NCBI GenBank assembly: GCA_026724425.1
Contig: JAIUCV010000084.1
Location: forward strand, 3,218,001 to 3,282,000
Length of the DNA stretch: 64,000 nt
Direction: 5' to 3'
Source of the DNA: Erythrophleum ivorense
Taxonomy: Eukaryota; Streptophyta; Magnoliopsida; Fabales; Fabaceae
In this document: positions 59,521-64,000 of the stretch, piece after piece
How the letters are laid out: every line of letters begins with the position of its first letter
Position numbering within the stretch: the stretch's first letter is position 1
Position numbers and translations under genes: made by a program
Notes under the pieces: generated by a model
What the model was told of the DNA's origin: nothing
Databases searched by the model: none
The model's input: the letters and a program-made list of their open reading frames with translations, nothing else

Positions 59521-59951
59521 ATCAAAATCCTGAGCGAGCTGGTCTAGAGACGCGAGAAGAGAGAGACAAGAGGCCAGAGATACATATGTTTTGTAAGATT
59601 TTGTATAGATAAATTGCTACTCGATTGTCATTACATAGACTATGTTTATTACGTAAGCTTTACTTTAACCCCCAAACCAACACAATGGCCAAAGACATTT
59701 CTAGTAAGAAACAACCTTCCAGTATGTAGAAAAACATTGAAAGACAGGTTTGAGAAGATGGAGCAAAACCCTAATAAGAATTCAGCAAGAACATGCTGCT
59801 ACTAGTAAATTCCATTCAATGGAGTTTCCAACCAACAGATTAGATTGCAAGAAACACAACCCGTGATGAAGTTTTAGTGTGTTGTGTTTAGCTTTTGCTT
59901 TCTCTTCGCACAAAACATTACTAAAAGGCATAACTACGATAGAGATCAAAA
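59521..59951. other. Convergent 3' flanks
   Basis: 3' ends of the LEA2 gene (plus) and the spermidine-synthase-like gene (minus). No other feature was seen. Confidence 0.5.
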
Positions 59952-61665
59952 TTATATGACCGCAAGACCAGTTTTCAGATAATCCAAGCAAGAGAAAGGC
60001 AGGCGCAAGATTCGGTCCACTTCTAAAGAAGACTTCACAAGATCTCTCATGGTTCTGTCTTTATCTCTTCCCTCTGATCTCATCCCTCTGCTCACCACCA
60101 AAGATACATTACATAGCCATGGCACTTCACAAGCAAACACCATCCCATTCCTCTCATTCTCCATTAAACCCTTCTTGTAAGCTTCACCAACTTTCCTCAC
60201 ATACTTCCCCGTTGTTACACCTTCTTCGTTTGATCTGTCTATCCCTGAGATATCTGCATCAGAGTGAAGGTTCACCACCAAAGTTCCATGCTCACGGTGA
60301 AGTCTTTCGCTTAAAGTTTTCATGAACACGGAATTCGAATCCCATAGACTATGTGGAAAGACGTCTGCTCCATCATAAGCATCCATGAACACCATGTCAT
60401 AAGTATGATACCGGTTCTTGCGAATGAATTCCTTAGCTTCTGATTCGTACAGGAAGAGTCTCTCATGGATTCCTCGCCACATCACTTGATCGATAACGCC
60501 GGGACTCGGTAATGCGCGTTTTCCGGTTTCCGTATTCACCACAGAGAACGCGGGGAAGCCCATTGCTCTAACCGATTCAGATATAACGACTGGATCAATC
60601 TCAACAATGTCAATAACAGCACCTAGAAGAACAGGATTAATAACAAACCATTCACATCAATTAAGATCAAGAATTAGAGATTGATGTTAGGATGTAAAAA
60701 GTTCCTAACCAAGAATGTGATTAGCTAAAAACAACGGTAAGCTTCCTCCACCATGACCGATACATAATATGCGCATTTGCTTCTTCCCAATAGCTACACT
60801 CTTCATATCGAATTTAGAAGCTGCAAGAGAAGTCAATCCAACTGAAACCATGCTCTTAAGATCTGTCACCAACGAAAAGAGTTTGGTTTAAACACAACAG
60901 CAGAGTCACACCATTAAACTAAACCAAGAGAGCTCCTAAAAAGGGTGAACAGTTACATGGAACCGCAAGGCAATGAGGCTGTTGCATGTAGAAAATCGAA
61001 CTCGGTTGAAATGCTCTACAAGCAGCCATGACTTTCACAGTGCTTTGTCGAGTATCATCGTTGAAACGAAGAGATCGCCATTGATATCCAAGTATCTGAA
61101 ACTTGCCATTCTTCTCTTCTTCTCTTGGCATTATCTCCATATACCTTTTCTCTAGCCATCTCTCAGTTTCTGCCCATGAATCTCTACTCTACATAAGAGT
61201 GAAATCATTTGAAATCTTCTCAACTAAAACTAATGTTTTCACTTCAACAATCTACAAATCAAGAACATACTTAGAAATCTTCTCAAATTAAACTAATGTT
61301 TTAGCTTCAACAATCTACAAATCAAGAATAAACTTAGAAATCTTCTCGATTGACAATGTTTAACTTTCAACGATTTGTAAATCAAGAACAAACTCAGGCT
61401 TCAAGTATTGAATCCACATATTTTAGCTAATGATACTCACAGGAAGAGAAGAAGGGTGGGCGACGACAGAAACGACGCCGTTTCCTTTGACGGAGGTAGA
61501 CCGTGAAACCGTGTGATCGCCGTCGTGAGGATCCCACCATTCCGGCGAGTAAGACCAGTCTCCTTCGTCCTTGACGACGTTTCCGCAGAAATGGCGTACA
61601 CATGACCCGTCGCTGCTCAAGATTTTCACACGCCGCGTCAACGAGAGACGTTGAATCGAATTCAT
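59952..61665 (-). CDS. Spermidine-synthase-fold / SAM-dependent methyltransferase-like protein
   Basis: Four exons: 61441-61665, 60957-61188, 60710-60862 and 59952-60622. They are in phase and give 426 residues. Start is the ATG at 61665 (MNSIQRLSLTRR), the first in frame. The C-terminal half has the class I Rossmann features of the polyamine synthase superfamily: glycine-rich motif I LCIGHGGGSLPLFLA (about 186-200), acidic motif VIDIVEIDP (E211, D213) that would hold the nucleoside ribose, and FMDAYDGADVFPH (D284 region) at the catalytic position. The N-terminal 150 residues are unlike true spermidine synthases (EWWDPHDGDH, LGYQWRSLRFND), so the substrate is unknown. Not certain to be in A. 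thaliana order here. Confidence 0.82.
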
Positions 61666-61718
61666 TTGCGAAGGACCCACAATTTCAAAATCGCCGGAAA
61701 ATCAAAGTTTTGATTTTG

Positions 61719-61790
61719 CGGCGGCGTTGTCTGGCTACTATGGCAAAACTTTGATTTTCCGGCGGCGTTGTCTGGCTACTATGGCAAAAA
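61719..61790. repeat. 41-bp tandem duplication at the gene's 5' end
   Basis: CGGCGGCGTTGTCTGGCTAC begins at 61719 and again at 61760, each followed by TATGGCAAAA, just upstream of the minus-strand start codon at 61665. It duplicates part of the leader or proximal promoter. Confidence 0.85.
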
Positions 61791-62282
61791 CCCTTGTACC
61801 CTTCGAAAAATTGGTTGATATATTATTGTTTGCCGGAGAATATTTTTACAGAGTCATACCAGTTTTACACAAAAAGTTTTTATTCCAAATCTAGCATATC
61901 TGTTTTAATTTCCAAAAATAGTACAAATTATTATCTGAAACATATGTTTATCCTAAACAAACTACAAATAAAATATGTTCTTTTGTTTTCAAATTAGAGT
62001 TTAGATTTCCTCCATCAGGAATGAGATTTTGAGTCATTCTGATTATAAATTTGTGCTATTATTAAAAAATTAAACTAACAGTGAGTTTGTGACTGGTCAC
62101 ATTGCTTTTTAACCGGTCTTCACTTAGCTTGCTTATTTCTTCATAATTTATCTTGGATTCATATTATTTTGCAATGAACTTACCAATTCCTTATAAGGAA
62201 ATAAATTAATCTTCCTGATACAAAAAAGGCCCAGCATGAAAAACTCTTAAAATTAATCTTCAACACAGAGACTGGACACCTA
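61791..62282. other. Intergenic AT-rich
   Basis: No gene or named repeat was seen between the duplicated leader and the retroposon's target duplication. Confidence 0.4.
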
Positions 62283-62293
62283 TGAACAAGAGG

Positions 62294-63724
62294 TTTTTTT
62301 TTTTTTTTTTTTTTTTGTGCACCAAAAGATTTCATTAATCTTAAACCGTAACCTTACACAAGAGGGAATTAAGCCTCTTTGATAGAAACAACAGGGCATA
62401 AACGCAAATAACAATAAAAAAAGATAAATCCTCATATAACAGCGAATTGGAGCCATAGCTCAAATGCGTCGAGGTAGACTTTACGGCAAGGCCGAGATGT
62501 CGAGAGATAGTCACTTTTGGTGACTTTGATAGCCAATCCCCACCTCCAAAGCTCGTTGAGACGAGTTTGGTTGCTTCTTCTGGCCCCGTACAGACCGCTA
62601 CACAAGAAAACAAAACGGTGAAGAATATGGCAAGGATTTCAAACATTGAATCCGAAACATGACACCCTTTTTTTAAAAGGGGAAGGTTGGAAACCATTCT
62701 TTCCCAATGAAGGAAAGAAAGTGATAAAGATCTCTCCTTAAGAAAGGAGGAAGGTGTGAAACAAATCTCCCTGTCAGATAATGTGTTCTTCTCGGCCACA
62801 AGAACACTGACAACATCAAATAAATACCGTGGAGAATTACAAGGGTTAAACCCAGGAAGAATACAAGGGTAAAACCCAGGAAATATACAAGGGCCAAGCC
62901 CAGGAAGTGGATGAAGGCAAATACCAACAATAAGCATGATGGGCCAAGCCCAAATGAAGATCTTGCCGGATGGAGAAAGAGTGAGTCGAGAGACTATGTC
63001 GGAGGAGATGCGTGAGCCTGGATCCGTCATACAGACGGTGTTGCTCAGAGAGAAAGACCCAATGATAAACATAAACTTGAAGTACCTCGCCAGAAAGTAA
63101 ACTCTAACTGATGAGACTGGGAATGAATCAAGCAGAAAAGACGAGCATATAACCATATTCGTGAGCCACGGCGGAGGGAAACGGAACCGATTCAGCTGTA
63201 ACTCGCCGGAGCAGAGGTTGAAACCGGCACGCCAAGCCGCAGCAAGGATGAGAGATGGCGGATCTGGGATGGGAAGACCATCGACCCTAGATCTCGTAAT
63301 GGAGAGGAGAGCTATAGCCGTCCGAGAATCTGGTGGATCAGGTGGATCCGGAGGTTCAGGAGGAAGAGGAGTGGTTGGCTGCAACCGCGAGAGGATCACT
63401 CGGTGGTGAGAGAGAGACGGTTCTCGATCTGCAGACTCTGGCGGCGTGAAAAGGCGGATCCGGGGCTCAGACCTCAAAAGCACCATGGAAACGTCGATTA
63501 ATCCGTCGGAGAGAGAAGGAGGTCGTACAAACTTCTCGCCGGAGAACGAGTAGAACCTGAAACAGAGACTGCCGGTGAGCTTAGGGGAAAAGGCGGGGGC
63601 GTGCGGTGAAGATCCGGTGGTAGACGGCCATTCCGAATGGCGAAACTTCAGTGGCTGCGGCTGCCTCGGGAAGAGTTCCTGGGAGAAAGCTTTCTTCACT
63701 TTTCTCTTGATAACTATTTTCACG
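62294..63724 (-). mobile_element. Poly(A)-tailed non-LTR retroposon with target duplication
   Basis: Read on the minus strand, the unit ends in a 24-base A tail (T run 62294-62317). It is flanked by TGAACAAGAGG at 62283-62293 and 63725-63735, extendable by TT on the right: a classic LINE-machinery target duplication. About 1.43 kb. No reverse transcriptase, so mobilised in trans. It may belong to the Sadhu-like or other LINE-derived non-autonomous retroposons of Brassicaceae; this family guess is unverified. Confidence 0.85.
62341..63486 (-). CDS. Retroposon-encoded ORF, function unknown
   Basis: From the first ATG (63486, MVLLRSEPRIRLFTPPESAD) the frame runs 381 residues to a stop at 62341; the open frame extends further upstream without an ATG. 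The sequence includes a proline/aspartate run (PPEPPDPPDPPD), AAAWRAGFNL, and tandem GFYPCILPGFNPC-type repeats (62835-62915). No RT, endonuclease or RNA-binding motif was seen. Its intactness probably reflects youth of the insertion rather than function, though similar proline-rich hypothetical proteins are frequent in Brassicaceae annotations. Confidence 0.45.
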   Translation of the reverse strand: MVLLRSEPRIRLFTPPESADREPSLSHHRVILSRLQPTTPLPPEPPDPPDPPDSRTAIALLSITRSRVDGLPIPDPPSLILAAAWRAGFNLCSGELQLNRFRFPPPWLTNMVICSSFLLDSFPVSSVRVYFLARYFKFMFIIGSFSLSNTVCMTDPGSRISSDIVSRLTLSPSGKIFIWAWPIMLIVGICLHPLPGLGPCIFPGFYPCILPGFNPCNSPRYLFDVVSVLVAEKNTLSDREICFTPSSFLKERSLSLSFLHWERMVSNLPLLKKGCHVSDSMFEILAIFFTVLFSCVAVCTGPEEATKLVSTSFGGGDWLSKSPKVTISRHLGLAVKSTSTHLSYGSNSLLYEDLSFFIVICVYALLFLSKRLNSLLCKVTV

Positions 63725-63785
63725 TGAACAAGAGGTTCTATAACATAGAATTTTCATGGATTAACATTAAGCTGTTCATTTTCAG

Positions 63786-64000
63786 GAGAAAGATCGTTAC
63801 TCAGCATTTAGCTCGTCTACTGTTGCGATTGATTCTGAACTAAAAGGAAATGAGGACCTTGTTTGGGAACCAGTTTCGGATAAAAAATCTCAAGTGTCTT
63901 GTGTTTGGGTTGCTCGTCTGAAATATAACACGACACAACCTTGCTTTCGCAGTGAATACGAAGTGAAGTTTAGTCTTTGGAGGACTCGAGGAATTGTTTC
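63786..64000 (+). CDS. Partial exon of an unidentified gene at the right edge
   Basis: After a good acceptor (TTCATTTTCAG, ending 63785) an open frame runs to the window end: EKDRYSAFSSSTVAIDSELK, then GNEDLVWEPVSDKKSQVSCV, then WVARLKYNTTQPCFRSEYEV. Composition and absence of stops over 215 bp suggest a true coding exon. I do not recognise the family. The retroposon 62294-63724 would lie in the preceding intron or the upstream flank. Confidence 0.45.

Noticed and set aside
63487..63723. N-terminal extension of the retroposon ORF
   Set aside because: Open but lacks an ATG; the first codon at 63723 is GTG at the element's edge.

Overview
The window is nuclear DNA from a Brassicaceae plant close to, but not the same as, Arabidopsis thaliana. 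The basis is many short exons with GT/AG introns, plant-specific gene families, a eukaryotic tRNA-Leu, and dense Copia, Helitron, Harbinger-like and non-LTR insertions. From memory, the gene order pectate lyase - plastid membrane protein - LEA - EDA21-type peptide - ROPGEF - NYC1 - YUC2 - LEA2 matches A. thaliana At4g13210 to At4g13270. The locus names are recalled and were not searched.

Layout. 1-1622 is a decayed Copia 3' half. 2.1-6.3 kb is a tandemly duplicated, decayed minus-strand gene. 6.9-8.6 kb holds a MITE, a Helitron and a second Helitron nested inside it. 9.7-13.4 kb is a seven-exon pectate lyase. 13.8-14.2 kb is an intact ORF made of the two ends of a TMKL1-like receptor kinase. 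15.0-26.5 kb is a gene-rich core: a plastid membrane protein, a mitochondrial-type LEA protein, an EDA21-like cysteine-rich secreted peptide, a PRONE-domain ROPGEF and the chlorophyll b reductase NYC1. 29.6 kb holds a single-exon gene of unknown function.

30.5-51.5 kb is mainly transposon-derived or empty. It contains a TIR element carrying pieces of a PIG-T gene, a second Helitron copy, a structurally complete young Copia element (38.4-44.8 kb), a TTA-flanked element holding a minisatellite, and a long foldback. 51.5-53.2 kb is the auxin biosynthesis gene YUC2. After a repeat-rich gap come tRNA-Leu(AAG), a LEA2 membrane protein and a spermidine-synthase-fold protein. A poly(A)-tailed retroposon with target-site duplications follows, then an exon that runs off the right edge.

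The host genes are not an operon and each has its own role: cell-wall pectin cleavage, ROP GTPase activation, chlorophyll b breakdown (the NYC1 promoter has a perfect palindromic ABRE/G-box), auxin synthesis and stress protection. The most notable items are the TMKL1 chimera beside the pectate lyase, which mirrors the neighbouring pair At3g24660/At3g24670 and so may be a whole-genome-duplication relic; the gene-capturing TIR element; and the Copia element whose LTRs appear to differ only by one copy of a 30-bp repeat.
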